Positions 8,786-17,004 of a DNA stretch of 64,000 nucleotides are shown in pieces. Numbering within the stretch: the first letter of the stretch is position 1; each line of letters opens with the position of its first letter. A program made the translations under genes and the position numbers. The stretch lies in assembly GCF_000733765.1 (NCBI RefSeq), contig NZ_JPOG01000001.1, positions 1,984,001-2,048,000 of the forward strand. Reading direction: 5' to 3'. The stretch comes from Algiphilus aromaticivorans DG1253 (GTDB taxonomy: Bacteria > Pseudomonadota > Gammaproteobacteria > Nevskiales > Nevskiaceae). The notes beneath the pieces are model-generated. The model was not told the origin of the DNA and ran no database searches. It saw only the letters and a program-made list of their open reading frames with translations.

Positions 8786-10320
8786 CAGACCCAGCCTCCG
8801 GCGCTGCGACGCGGGTTGGGCGCGCCGACATCACCGCCGGCCGCCGCGCCCGCGAACGTCAGAACGAACGAATCCGCGCGGTCGGGGCTGCGGCCGTTGT
8901 CCTTCTTGTACTCGGTCTTGTCTTGCATAAGCAGCAGTCCGTCTTTGTGCCGATAGCGCATGGCGCATAACTGAGCGGCCAGCTCCCCGTCCCGGGGTAG
9001 GCTGACCGGCGGCTCGTTCAGGTAGTCATTCGCCCGGCGCCACATGAGGGCGCGCAGGTTCCAGTTCCGGTTGTCCTTCAAGCGCTGGCCGGTGTGCACG
9101 CCGCGCGTGACGTTGGCCCACCGACCGAGGCGCAGCTGGTCGAAGGCGCTGACGCCCGGCCCGTCCAGCTCGATGACGATCTCGGCGATGTGCTCGCCGC
9201 CACTCTCTAGATCCGCGCACAGGCCCTCGACCACGCTGGCCAGACCCGGCCCGCTCAGCCCCTTGCGCGGCACCTGTTCTTTGGTCAGGCGCCCCTTGCG
9301 CGGGGTGATGACCGCCTCGTCGTCTCCGAAGTGCGCCGCATCCACGCCGAGGATCCAGCCGCCGACGGCGTCGACGTGCGCCGGCCCGTTGCGCTGGGCG
9401 TCGCTGACCGCCTCACCGTCGATGTAGGCGTCGGCGATCGACGCTGTGTAGTTGATGTCGATCTCGCGCGCGACGATCGCCGCGTCCAGATTCTCCTTCT
9501 GCTTGGCGTACCAGGCGTCGTCCTTCCTCGGGTCGTCGCTCCAGTGGAAGGTGAAGACCGGCACCCTGCCGCTGTGCCGCTTGCGGGCGAAGGCATCGCC
9601 GGCCGTGTTCGGGGTACTGACGTCGATGTTGCAGTTGGACGTCTGCGACAGCGCCGCCTCGATGCTCTCCTGATTCTGGATAAACGCCTTCTCGTCGACG
9701 ATGTACATCGCCGCACGGTTGCCGCGGCCGATGTTGTCGCCGGCCTCGCCCACGATGGCCGCGTCGTTCTCCGGGTTGATGAGCCGCATGTACGGCGCGT
9801 GCTTGCGCCGGTCGAAGCCGACCGGCCGGAACTCGGGCGGCAGCAGCTCGATGAACTGGCGCAGCTTCCAGAAGATCGACTTCGGGTCGCCGATCTTGTC
9901 GACGTACTCCTCCTTGCGGCTGCCGAATCCGAAGACCGTGGCCGGATGGAACAGCCACATCCACGCCGCGAAGCCGGCGCAGAGCCACGTCACGCCCATG
10001 TCGCGCGACTTCTCGACCAGGCCGTTCTCCCGGCCACGCCAGCGGTCGTAGAGCCAGTCGATGAACTCCCGCTGCTTTGCAAACAGCAGGAAGGGCACCA
10101 CCACGGGCAGCCCGACCTCCGCATTGCGCGGGTCCGAGGTCATCCCCCAGTCGTGGATGAAGTCGGCCGGGTGCTCGGCGTAGTAGGCCTTGATCGCCGG
10201 CAGCGCCTCCGGGTCGTCCTGAATGCTCTTGAGGCGCGCCACGCGCTCGGCGTAGACGGCGCCATAGTCCGGATTGCGCCAGTCGAAGCCCTCAGTCTCG
10301 ACCGGCGCGGCAGCTTTCAT
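8785..10320 (-). CDS. Terminase large subunit (ATPase-nuclease)
   Basis: A 511-residue DNA packaging motor. Walker A-like EKSRDMGVT lies at residues 103-111 and Walker B MYIVDE at 205-210. The C-terminal RNase H-like nuclease has acidic residues at Asp327 (GVDAAHFGDD), Asp386 (IELDGPG) and Asp483 (DRADS). It cuts concatemers and pumps DNA through the portal encoded next to it. The gene follows terS by six bases and overlaps the portal start. Length is normal for TerL; no damage seen. Confidence 0.94.
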   Translation of the reverse strand: MKAAAPVETEGFDWRNPDYGAVYAERVARLKSIQDDPEALPAIKAYYAEHPADFIHDWGMTSDPRNAEVGLPVVVPFLLFAKQREFIDWLYDRWRGRENGLVEKSRDMGVTWLCAGFAAWMWLFHPATVFGFGSRKEEYVDKIGDPKSIFWKLRQFIELLPPEFRPVGFDRRKHAPYMRLINPENDAAIVGEAGDNIGRGNRAAMYIVDEKAFIQNQESIEAALSQTSNCNIDVSTPNTAGDAFARKRHSGRVPVFTFHWSDDPRKDDAWYAKQKENLDAAIVAREIDINYTASIADAYIDGEAVSDAQRNGPAHVDAVGGWILGVDAAHFGDDEAVITPRKGRLTKEQVPRKGLSGPGLASVVEGLCADLESGGEHIAEIVIELDGPGVSAFDQLRLGRWANVTRGVHTGQRLKDNRNWNLRALMWRRANDYLNEPPVSLPRDGELAAQLCAMRYRHKDGLLLMQDKTEYKKDNGRSPDRADSFVLTFAGAAAGGDVGAPNPRRSAGGWV

Positions 10321-10326
10321 CGCCTC

Positions 10327-10896
10327 CTACTTGTTGCCGCGTATGTGCTTCATGTAGGCCTCGCTGGGATCAATCTGCGTGTTGATCTCCAGCGGCTTAC
10401 CCTCCGGCGTCGAGTGCTCGACCTGCGACCGCTGCGAGAACCGATCCGGCGCCATCCGCTCGGCGCGCCACAGCTTGTTCTTGCTGCGCGCGATGCGCAG
10501 CGTGACCTGGTGCGGCAGCAGCTTCGCGCCGTCATCCGGCGGGTCCAGATCGTCGTGCGACATCTGCACCAGCGCCTCGGCGCCCATGCGCTCCGCCTCG
10601 TTGGTTTCCTGCGGGAAATCGCGGCGCAGCCGGTAGTACATCGTGTTGTAGATGATCCCTTCCTTGTAGCAGGCGCCCATGATGGTGTCGCCCTCGCACA
10701 CGCGGTCGAGTACCTTCTGGCACTGCTCGTCGGTCAGGCAGCTGCTGCCAGGCGGCCGGCCGCGCTTGCCGGTCTGGCGGTAGGCGGCGGGCTTGTCCTT
10801 CGTAACCGCCTTCGCAATCTTCCGCTTCGGCGCAGCCTTCTTGGCAGCCGCCTTCTTGGCCGCGGTTTTCTTCGCGGCTGGTTTGGGTTGTGCCAT
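10327..10896 (-). CDS. Terminase small subunit
   Basis: A 189-residue protein upstream of terL. Residues 1-35 are a Lys/Ala-rich tail (AAKKTAAKKAAAKKAA) like histone H1 tails. The rest contains a helix-turn-helix-like segment (CLTDEQCQKVLDRVCEG, then ACYKEGIIYNTMYYRLRRD) of the kind that recognises packaging sites. A C-terminal segment probably binds TerL. About 170 bases upstream hold no gene and could contain the packaging site. The call rests on position and the HTH; Lys-rich tails of this kind are unusual but known in DNA-binding proteins. Confidence 0.8.
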   Translation of the reverse strand: MAQPKPAAKKTAAKKAAAKKAAPKRKIAKAVTKDKPAAYRQTGKRGRPPGSSCLTDEQCQKVLDRVCEGDTIMGACYKEGIIYNTMYYRLRRDFPQETNEAERMGAEALVQMSHDDLDPPDDGAKLLPHQVTLRIARSKNKLWRAERMAPDRFSQRSQVEHSTPEGKPLEINTQIDPSEAYMKHIRGNK

Positions 10897-11068
10897 AGAG
10901 GCCTCTATCTAGTTCACTGACGCGAGCCGCGGCTGATCACTGCGACGGGCGCGCCGGATGATTCGCTGGCGCGGGACCGGTTCCTGCAGGTGGTCGTTCG
11001 GTGGAATGCGTAGATGGCAGCTGGGGAGCGGCCGGTGACGGCGCAGGTCAGGTCGTATTGCGATTAGA

Positions 11069-11815
11069 TCAGGCGCCAATACCGAGGTTGTAGTGTTGCT
11101 GAGCGACAGCGGTAGTGGGGGCGTAATCATAGAGCGCAACTTCGTCGATAGGCCCGTCGTGAGGGCGAAGATCGTCATTTAACTGCTGATTGCTACAGCC
11201 CACGAAAATGCGCGTCTCCGCAGTCGCCAGCGATAGCGCTGAGCCACCTGTTCGCGTTCCCGTTCTCTCAACGCCGTTCAGAATCATGTACGGGTCGTCG
11301 GTATCCACAGCGCCCGACGGGACGACGAAAACGCAGTGCGCAGGCGCATCGTCTGCAATCGGGCCGTACCACAGATTTCCGCCGTTGTGCCGCCATCGGA
11401 TGCCAAGTTCCCCGCCCTCGTACTCGAATACCAGATCTAGCGCTTCGCCGTCGTTCTCTGGGCTGCCAGTACCAAAAACCCGCTGATCATCACTGACAGT
11501 TTGCGCCTCGGCCCAGAACTCAATTGCGCGGGCCGCGGCGCCTGATGGGAACCAGGACCCTTGGGCAATATCGACAAAGCCGGCAGAAAAACGGACAGCG
11601 GAATTGCCGCCTACGACAAGGGGCGAAACACCCTGCGTGTAGGTGCCGCTATACGTGCCATGACGCCCGTTACCGCTTGCGTCGTTTGCCGTCGCCCCCG
11701 AAGTCTCGTCGAGCCGCCAGTACAGGACTGGCGACGCAGCTAGGACCGCGTCGCTATACGTTGCTGGGGGCGCCCCACTTGCTGCCGCGCCCATCATCAT
11801 CCGCCGCCCCCGCAT
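11069..11815 (-). CDS. LamG/concanavalin-like tail appendage protein
   Basis: A 248-residue protein. From residue 25 it shows the LamG/ConA-like pattern: PVLYWRLDETSG, NGRHGTYSG, AIEFWAEAQT, a central strand-rich region, and a closing GPIDEVALYDYAPT. Such domains bind sugars and are common on phage fibres. It is coupled (ATGA) to the fibre gene before it, so it may be the receptor-binding tip of that fibre. No signal peptide. Family assignment from motif pattern. Confidence 0.8.
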   Translation of the reverse strand: MRGRRMMMGAAASGAPPATYSDAVLAASPVLYWRLDETSGATANDASGNGRHGTYSGTYTQGVSPLVVGGNSAVRFSAGFVDIAQGSWFPSGAAARAIEFWAEAQTVSDDQRVFGTGSPENDGEALDLVFEYEGGELGIRWRHNGGNLWYGPIADDAPAHCVFVVPSGAVDTDDPYMILNGVERTGTRTGGSALSLATAETRIFVGCSNQQLNDDLRPHDGPIDEVALYDYAPTTAVAQQHYNLGIGA

Positions 11816-12726
11816 CAGAACCCGCTCCCCGCCATCATGGCGTCGACGGTCGTGCCCCCGTCGTCTGTCCGCAGGATGATCCGGTCGCGGCCGGAGCTGC
11901 TGAACGTCGGCGCGCCGGCGTCGCCCCAGTTCCAGCTGCCGGGCAGCGTCACGGTGTGCGCGCCCCAGTTCACGGCGACGATCTCCATGTCCGCGGGCAC
12001 GCCGCTGGTTGGCCAGTTGCTGTGCGCCACCGTCAAGTCACCGCTGGCCTGCAGCCGCTGCACCTTGGCCGCCGAGTAGTCGAACGTCACCGTCCCGGTG
12101 CCGACCGGGCCCTTGTCGACGTAGTTGGTGAGCTGCTCCACCTGCGCCTTGTCGGCGTCGGTGTAGGCGTTGGTGTCGGCTTCCCCTTCGTAGGCCGCCT
12201 TGATCTCGGCGCCCGTCTGGTCAGCCGTAGCGCCGGACTCGATGCCGTTGAGCTTGGACTTGTCCGTCGAGGACATGAAGCCCGCCTCGCCGGTCGTCGC
12301 GTTCGTGTGCTGGCTGCCGCGGCCCTGGTTGCCATGCGGGTGAACGTGGTCGCCGCGCGAGGCCTCGGCAGCGGTGCCGGCGCTGGCCGTGCCGAGTGCC
12401 GCGGGGGCGTCGTCCTCGAGCGACGTCGCGCCCGGCGCATCCTGCCAGCCGCGGTTGCCGCTGCCGTCCGTGGCGTAGAACTTGTTGTTGCCCGGCGACG
12501 GCGTGTCACCCACCAGCTGCAGGTCATCGTCAGCCGAATCGACCTCGATGCTGTTCTTGACCTCGGCGAAGATCGCGCTGCCGACGCTGGCCTCGGTCGC
12601 GAAGCGGTTGACGTTGCCGTTCTCGTCCTTGGTCGCCGGGACGCCGCTGTCGTTGATGAAGAACCAGACCTTACCGGCAGCCGCATTCGCGATCGCGGCG
12701 GCGGCGGTCTTCACCAGGCGGATCAT
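11815..12726 (-). CDS. Tail fibre protein
   Basis: A 303-residue protein. The centre contains fibre motifs: ASRGDHVHPHGNQG, GFMSSTDKSKLNGIESGA and EADTNAYTDADKAQV, all typical of trimeric side-tail-fibre shafts. The C-terminal 100 residues are strand-rich (MEIVAVNWGAHTVTLPG) and form a small head domain. It likely attaches the virion to the cell surface. It overlaps by four bases with both neighbours, giving a three-gene adsorption cassette (12723-13022, this gene, and the lectin-like gene). Confidence 0.87.
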   Translation of the reverse strand: MIRLVKTAAAAIANAAAGKVWFFINDSGVPATKDENGNVNRFATEASVGSAIFAEVKNSIEVDSADDDLQLVGDTPSPGNNKFYATDGSGNRGWQDAPGATSLEDDAPAALGTASAGTAAEASRGDHVHPHGNQGRGSQHTNATTGEAGFMSSTDKSKLNGIESGATADQTGAEIKAAYEGEADTNAYTDADKAQVEQLTNYVDKGPVGTGTVTFDYSAAKVQRLQASGDLTVAHSNWPTSGVPADMEIVAVNWGAHTVTLPGSWNWGDAGAPTFSSSGRDRIILRTDDGGTTVDAMMAGSGF

Positions 12727-13022
12727 GCGCCCACCTCGATCAGCCGGCCGTCCAGCTTGAGCGCGCCGTCGATGATCAGCTCGTCAACGATCAGCAGGTT
12801 CTCGCCCTCGTCGACCACCACCTCCTCGCCATCGGGGATCAGGTAGAGCGAGCCCGTGCCGCCCCCGCCGACGCCCTCGGGGATCATCGTGGGGTCAACC
12901 TTGCCGTCGGCGTTCAGCGCCGGGATCTTCCCCGCATCGGCTGCGCCGGCGCTTTCGTCGATCGCCTCCTGCTCGGTGATGTTGTAGGTGCTGGTGTCGC
13001 GGCGCAGGTACTTGTCGGCCAT
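12723..13022 (-). CDS. Fibre-associated N-terminal/adaptor protein
   Basis: A 99-residue protein starting ADKYLRRDTSTYNITEQEA, then a Gly-rich linker and a strand-rich end (GEEVVVDEGENLLIVDELI). The PALNADGKVDPTMIPEG segment resembles linkers in phage fibre proteins. It precedes the fibre gene with a four-base overlap. It probably links the fibre to the tail. Family not recognised. Confidence 0.65.
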   Translation of the reverse strand: MADKYLRRDTSTYNITEQEAIDESAGAADAGKIPALNADGKVDPTMIPEGVGGGGTGSLYLIPDGEEVVVDEGENLLIVDELIIDGALKLDGRLIEVGA

Positions 13023-13417
13023 TAGGCGCCCACCCGCCAGATCACGAATACGGCCTGGGCGATGATCGCCAGCACCATGCCGACCACCAGCTTGTTCGTC
13101 GTGCCCGTCCGATTGCTGACCGTTTCAACGCTTGCAGCAGCCCGCTCGACCATTGTCTCGACCTTGGACTGCCGGTCGCGAAGTTTTCCGATCTCAGTCC
13201 AGAGCTTGTGGTTCTCCTGCCGAAACTCCTCGCGCACCGAACCCTGCTGCTCCTGCATCTGCGCGATACGCGCGAGCTGGTGGGTGATGGTCCCCAGCTG
13301 GTCGCGTACATAGGGGTAGAAGTCGTCCCGATCCCGCTCGAGCTGCGTCAGCCGATGCTTCATCAGCTTCGTTTCACCACCGTCATGGTGGTCTTGCTCT
13401 GGGTTAGATGCACTCAT
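13022..13417 (-). CDS. Coiled-coil protein with C-terminal membrane anchor
   Basis: A 131-residue protein. The start chosen is the ATG at 13,417 that overlaps the Rz stop (ATGA); an upstream start would add ten residues. Residues 20-105 are a charged helix with heptad-like spacing, and the last 22 residues are one membrane segment (LVVGMVLAIIAQAVFVIW) followed by a short tail. It lies right after the spanin genes. It could be an accessory lysis protein or a tail-anchored membrane protein acting on superinfection; nothing decides between these. Confidence 0.65.
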   Translation of the reverse strand: MSASNPEQDHHDGGETKLMKHRLTQLERDRDDFYPYVRDQLGTITHQLARIAQMQEQQGSVREEFRQENHKLWTEIGKLRDRQSKVETMVERAAASVETVSNRTGTTNKLVVGMVLAIIAQAVFVIWRVGA

Positions 13418-13935
13418 TCCACCGTCTCGCTGTTGCGTTTCACCCATGTCTGCAGCGCCCGCATCCGGTTCAGTTCCCGGTTGCAGGTTTCGAGGTCTTC
13501 GGCGATGGCTTCTCCGAACGCTCCATCTCGATCGTCTGGAGCTTCGCCGGCGGCTCCATCAGCCACTCCGGCGGCGCCGGGCACGTCCGGATCACCTTGG
13601 TCTCCGGTGTCGTCGCGCACGCAGAGAGCACGAGCGCGATCCACAGCACGACCCACAGCGTCAGCGTCAGCTTCGCGGTCCTGTTCATACTCGGCCCTCG
13701 CCAGTTCGCTTGCGGCCAGGGCCCGGGCTTCCGCCTCGACCACGGCCTCGTCCAGTTCCACCTGCAGCGCGCGCGTCTCGGCCCGCGCCTGCAGTTCTTC
13801 GGCCTCGGCGGCCTTGAGCTTGATCGTCTGCACGGCCAGCGCGCCGGCCAGCATCGCGATGACGATGGCGGCAGTGGTTCCCGTCACGATCAGCCCCTTG
13901 TTGCGTGCGGCCCAGCGGCCGATCAGCGCCCACAT
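13414..13935 (-). CDS. Rz-like inner-membrane spanin
   Basis: A 173-residue protein with an N-terminal membrane anchor (residues 16-38, TGTTAAIVIAMLAGALAV) and a long periplasmic charged helix (about residues 45-95). i-Spanins fuse inner and outer membranes in the last step of lysis together with a lipoprotein partner. The partner gene is nested inside this one in another frame, the classical Rz/Rz1 layout. Start at the ATG overlapping the holin stop (TGATG). Confidence 0.85.
   Translation of the reverse strand: MWALIGRWAARNKGLIVTGTTAAIVIAMLAGALAVQTIKLKAAEAEELQARAETRALQVELDEAVVEAEARALAASELARAEYEQDREADADAVGRAVDRARALCVRDDTGDQGDPDVPGAAGVADGAAGEAPDDRDGAFGEAIAEDLETCNRELNRMRALQTWVKRNSETVE
13470..13688 (-). 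CDS. Rz1-like outer-membrane spanin lipoprotein
   Basis: A 72-residue lipoprotein wholly nested in the Rz gene in a different frame. It has a basic start (NRTAK), a hydrophobic stretch and a lipobox ALVLSAC with Cys24, then a short Pro-rich periplasmic part (CPAPPEWLMEPPAK), the signature of o-spanins. Partner of the surrounding gene. No separate strong ribosome site is obvious, as is common for nested Rz1. Confidence 0.85.
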   Translation of the reverse strand: MNRTAKLTLTLWVVLWIALVLSACATTPETKVIRTCPAPPEWLMEPPAKLQTIEMERSEKPSPKTSKPATGN

Positions 13936-14174
13936 CAGCGCATCCCGCCCTTGGCGAATGACTCGATGGCGCAGTTGCTCATGTAGGCGATCATCGGAGC
14001 GCAGCCGACCCACATCGCGGACTGCGCCAGCGGCCGCATATCAGGCGCGCCGTCCGCACCGAGCGCAATGGCCAGCGTGGTCAGCGCGTAGGCCGCGCCG
14101 GCAAAGGCCAGGCCCGTCCAGGCCATCCAGCGGCGGTGTCGCCACCAGCGCTCGGGGTCGGGATGTTCGCTCAT
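13935..14174 (-). CDS. Holin-like protein
   Basis: A 79-residue protein with two hydrophobic segments (about residues 17-38 and 50-66), and a basic, Trp-rich start (DPERWWRHRRW). Size, two segments and location between endolysin and spanins fit a class II holin that makes the inner-membrane lesion for lysis. It overlaps the endolysin stop by four bases. The sequence itself is not a family I can name. Confidence 0.75.
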   Translation of the reverse strand: MSEHPDPERWWRHRRWMAWTGLAFAGAAYALTTLAIALGADGAPDMRPLAQSAMWVGCAPMIAYMSNCAIESFAKGGMR

Positions 14175-14740
14175 GCCAGCACCTGGCTCGCGATGCGGTG
14201 GCGCAGCCAGCCGTACATGAAACGCTCATCCTTCCGGCGCCGCTCCACCAGATCCACGTAGTAGGCGCCCTGCAGGCAGTTGAGCAGCACGAACAGGGCT
14301 TTCTCGCCCTCCGCGCCGCGGTGCTCCAAGTAGTCGGCGAGCGCGCCGGCAGTGGCCGGACCCATCCGGCCGTCCTCCTTCAAGTCCTCGTAGTGCTGGC
14401 CGCCGTCGTTCAGCGCATTCAGCGCCCGCTGCAGCAGCCGTACCGCGCGGCGCATGCCGATGTTGACGCCCGTGTCCATGACCTCGGCCGTCACCTGCTC
14501 GCTGTACTCGGCGATCAGCTCGAGCCGCGGGCCGGCGTAGTAGCGCGCCAGATAGATGCTGCGCGCCTCGTCCTCGCCCAGGCGCCGGACGTCGTCGGCC
14601 GTGCACTCCACAGTCCGCGAATCCTGCAGCGTCTCCAGGGTGATGCCGTACTTCGTCGGGCCGCCGCTGTCGGCCGGGTCGTTGGTGTACTCGTCGCCCT
14701 CTGCCCGCAGGATTCCGTCGATGACGTCCTGCACGTTCAC
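14171..14740 (-). CDS. Endolysin, GH108 muramidase
   Basis: A 189-residue peptidoglycan hydrolase. The GH108 (DUF847) signature is clear: Glu14 in RAEG, then DSGGPTKYGIT; the C-terminal half has the peptidoglycan-binding-3-type pattern (LQRALNALN, then DGRMGPATAGAL). Glu14 is the expected catalytic acid. There is no signal peptide, so release needs the neighbouring holin. The GTG start overlaps the TGA of the 37-residue gene upstream. Confidence 0.9.
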   Translation of the reverse strand: MNVQDVIDGILRAEGDEYTNDPADSGGPTKYGITLETLQDSRTVECTADDVRRLGEDEARSIYLARYYAGPRLELIAEYSEQVTAEVMDTGVNIGMRRAVRLLQRALNALNDGGQHYEDLKEDGRMGPATAGALADYLEHRGAEGEKALFVLLNCLQGAYYVDLVERRRKDERFMYGWLRHRIASQVLA

Positions 14741-14850
14741 GGCAGCATCCCCAGCGAGCGCGCGATGCCCAGCATGAAAAGCAGGCCGGCAGACACCACG
14801 GCGATACTCGCAAGCCCCAGCAGGAACAGGGCGAATCCGAAGTCGATCAT
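14737..14850 (-). CDS. 37-residue single-pass membrane protein of the lysis cassette
   Basis: A short frame with a perfect AGGAGG ribosome site seven bases before the ATG at 14,850. The product is almost entirely one membrane segment (FALFLLGLASIAVVSAGLLF) with Asp3 near the start and a basic end. It overlaps the endolysin start (GTGA). It may be a second holin, a pinholin-like protein or an antiholin. Confidence 0.7.
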   Translation of the reverse strand: MIDFGFALFLLGLASIAVVSAGLLFMLGIARSLGMLP

Positions 14851-14886
14851 GGGGTGCCTCCTGCGGCTGGTCGCGCGTTTCACGAG

Positions 14887-15090
14887 TTATCGAGCGGCCA
14901 CGGGCCGGCGGATTGCCGCAGTGGCGGCCGGTGTCATGCCGCGCACTGCCTTGAGTCGCCGAGCAGCGCGCCGTGTTTCGTTTGAACCGATGCCGGAGGC
15001 GACGATCGTTTCCACCCAGCGTCGATACGCGAGATGACGCAGACGCAGCTCGACCCGCGCCCGTGGCGTTGTCGCGTCGTTCTCAGGCAT
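14887..15090 (-). CDS. Small basic protein
   Basis: A 67-residue, very basic protein (VELRLRHLAYRRWVE, ETRRAARRLKAVRG), probably helical. Its ATG lies inside the end of the previous frame (eight-base overlap), the same coupling style as its neighbours. The C-terminal half looks like a compact helix pair. No family recognised; a nucleic-acid-binding role is possible from charge alone. Confidence 0.55.
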   Translation of the reverse strand: MPENDATTPRARVELRLRHLAYRRWVETIVASGIGSNETRRAARRLKAVRGMTPAATAAIRRPVAAR

Positions 15091-15253
15091 TCGGCGTCTC
15101 CGCTGCGTGCTGTGCGTCCTGGCGGCGCCGTTCGCGCCGCTCCTGAATCTCTGCCTCGACCGCCTGCCGGCGCGCGTCGTCCTGATCCGTTACCGGGCGG
15201 CTGGTCGCCCCGCCGTTGGCGGTGGGCTGCCAGCAGCGGGCGGGCCAGATCAC
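15083..15253 (-). CDS. Small hypothetical protein
   Basis: A 56-residue protein beginning at a GTG that overlaps the TGA of the phosphoesterase gene (GTGA). Residues 25-50 form a charged helix (RRQAVEAEIQERRERRRQ). It links the phosphoesterase to the next gene by overlaps at both ends, which supports it despite its size. Function unknown. Confidence 0.55.
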   Translation of the reverse strand: MIWPARCWQPTANGGATSRPVTDQDDARRQAVEAEIQERRERRRQDAQHAAETPNA

Positions 15254-16347
15254 GCGGCAGACTTCCAGGACACCCAGTCCTTGGCGCCCGGCTTGCTCAC
15301 CTCCCCCAGCTGCACCGGCATCGAGATCGTGATCCCGTGCTCGGGGTGCGTCAGCCACAGAGCTTGCTGCGGCGGCTCGTAGGGGAAGTTGTTGGCGAAG
15401 GCGTACTCGTCGTAGCCCTTGAGGCTGCCGTTGACGATGAAACGCCGCAGCTGCATGAGCGTGTGGAAGTGCCCCATCAGCAGCGTGTCGTACCCGGTCC
15501 CGGTCTGGTTGTCGCGCGACCGCTTTTTGTGGTCGCCGCGCGTGATGGGGCCGATGGGGCCGATCATCCCGTCGCCGCCGCGGAACTGATCGCCGTGCGT
15601 CAGCTTGTACTTGTGCCCGTACAGCGTGTATAGCGCGTCCGACCCCTCCGGGATGTAGAACTGAACGCGCTTGTCGCCGCTGAACCAGCGGTCGAGCAGC
15701 GAATACAGGATCCAGTCGAAGTTCGTGGCGTTGCGTTGCTTCGCGCGCGGCTTGCGCGTCATTCGGCCGTGATTGCCCGTGACGCAGGGGATGAACACCT
15801 GTCCGAACTCGTCGGCCAGCGTCTGAATGCACCACACCTGCACGCCCAGCAGGTCGATCAGCGTCGGCCCGATGGGCATCTCGTTCGTGACCGACAGCTC
15901 CTCGTGGATGTCGCCCGTCACCATGTCGCCGCCCAGGGCGTAGACGATGCCCGGGTAGTCCGGGGTGACGACGTGCTCGCGCAGAAGAATCGTCGCCCGC
16001 TCGATCATCCGCTGCGAGCGGGTGTGCGCGACGTCGACGTCAAAGGCGTTGCTGCCGTCGATCTCGTCCTCGTTTACCACCTCGCCCCAGTGCCAGTCCG
16101 ACGCGAACAGCGTCGGCACGCCCGGCGCCTTCGCGCCCTTGCCTCGCTTGGTCAGCCACTTCGGCGGCTTCGGGCTCTGCTCCGACAGGTTGAGCAATTC
16201 GCGGCGAACCGCGCGCGCCGTAATGTCCTCCCGCTTGGCCTGCGCCAGCTCCCTGCGCAGCGTGCGAACCTGCTCCGCGAGCTCGTCGGCATGCTCCTGC
16301 TCGGTGTCAGCCAGGAAGCTCTCGCGTTCGTCTACTTTTTCCGCCAC
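15250..16347 (-). CDS. Calcineurin-like metallophosphoesterase
   Basis: A 365-residue protein with a coiled-coil start (residues 8-58) and a complete metallophosphoesterase set: SDWHWG at 83-88, GGDMV at 139-143, GNHGR at 191-195, THGD at 250-253 and a GHFH near 293. These supply the two-metal site for phosphodiester or phosphomonoester cleavage. Such genes are frequent in phages; substrates may be nucleic acid or nucleotides. It is the first large gene of the late operon. Substrate cannot be read from sequence. Confidence 0.9.
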   Translation of the reverse strand: MAEKVDERESFLADTEQEHADELAEQVRTLRRELAQAKREDITARAVRRELLNLSEQSPKPPKWLTKRGKGAKAPGVPTLFASDWHWGEVVNEDEIDGSNAFDVDVAHTRSQRMIERATILLREHVVTPDYPGIVYALGGDMVTGDIHEELSVTNEMPIGPTLIDLLGVQVWCIQTLADEFGQVFIPCVTGNHGRMTRKPRAKQRNATNFDWILYSLLDRWFSGDKRVQFYIPEGSDALYTLYGHKYKLTHGDQFRGGDGMIGPIGPITRGDHKKRSRDNQTGTGYDTLLMGHFHTLMQLRRFIVNGSLKGYDEYAFANNFPYEPPQQALWLTHPEHGITISMPVQLGEVSKPGAKDWVSWKSAA

Positions 16348-16571
16348 CAGGGCCTCACTCCGGCGTCACGGAACATCCGCTCGTAGAGCGGGCGCGATCC
16401 GTCGATGTCGTACTTCTCGCGCATCCATTTCTGCCAGGCAGCGAACGTGAGGGCCCTGCCCTCCTCTGCGCGCTTGGCAAAGAACTTGGCGTCCTCGATG
16501 GCCTCCGGCGGCAGGCTTTCGCCCCGCGGCTGCTGTGCGTGCTCATCGAGAAACGCATCCCGGTCGCTCAT
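16332..16571 (-). CDS. Small late-operon leader protein
   Basis: A 79-residue protein; the ATG at 16,571 has a GGAGG ribosome site, so the longer upstream extension is not used. The C-terminal half (WQKWMREKYDIDG then YERMFRDAG) shares a motif with the early protein at 19,587-19,952 (W-x-REK-x-D, then YER-x-F-x-DAG). It overlaps the phosphoesterase start. Function unknown; the shared motif suggests a common fold. Confidence 0.65.
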   Translation of the reverse strand: MSDRDAFLDEHAQQPRGESLPPEAIEDAKFFAKRAEEGRALTFAAWQKWMREKYDIDGSRPLYERMFRDAGVRPWWRKK

Positions 16572-17004
16572 AGCTGACCTCCGGATACGAAATAGAGACG
16601 CCCGCGCGTGGAGGGCGTCGTGGCTACGGTTGCTCACCGCAGCGCGATTGGGGCCGGTCTCTCCCGGCAGTCACACCGTTTTACAGTCTGACGACGGCTC
16701 GGTGTCGCCCTCTCTGGTTCGCGCTTGTGCCGGGTATGCGCAACCCCGCCATGTCCTCTCTTCCGGAGTAGTCACACCACTCTGGCGCCGATATTCGGCG
16801 CTTGCCTCTGTCGTAGGTGTCACGGATCGCGGCCGGGCACTCCCGACCCAAACGATAGGCTGGCCCCGCAGAGCGAGGCCGGATACTGGTTCGGCGGTTG
16901 GCCGATCAGCGAATTGCAGCAACCCCGGTTAACCGACGCGACCGCCCTAGTGATAGCGGCGCGCCCGGGCGCAGACTTCACGGCTGCAAACTGTTGAGGC
17001 CGGA
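16572..17004. other. Non-coding, structured stretch
   Basis: No convincing gene on either strand. There is a perfect hairpin at 16,785-16,801 (GCGCCGA, three-base loop, TCGGCGC), and two similar segments at 16,656-16,677 and 16,752-16,778 that share CTCTC, CCGG and GTCACACC. The minus strand shows an anticodon-arm-like ACTGTAAAA near 16,685 but no T-arm. It may be an untranslated leader of the late operon. Confidence 0.5.

Noticed and set aside
7676-8956. Long plus-strand frame opposite the portal gene
   Set aside because: Antisense to a clear P22-type portal; composition reflects codon bias only.
10909-11178. Possible 89-residue minus-strand gene between terS and the lectin-like gene
   Set aside because: Half of it lies antiphase over the lectin-like gene and the rest lacks a start and ribosome site.
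16656-16720. tRNA-Tyr-like minus-strand segment with ACTGTAAAA
   Set aside because: No T-arm with GTTCRA, no paired acceptor ends and no CCA; at best a degenerate remnant.
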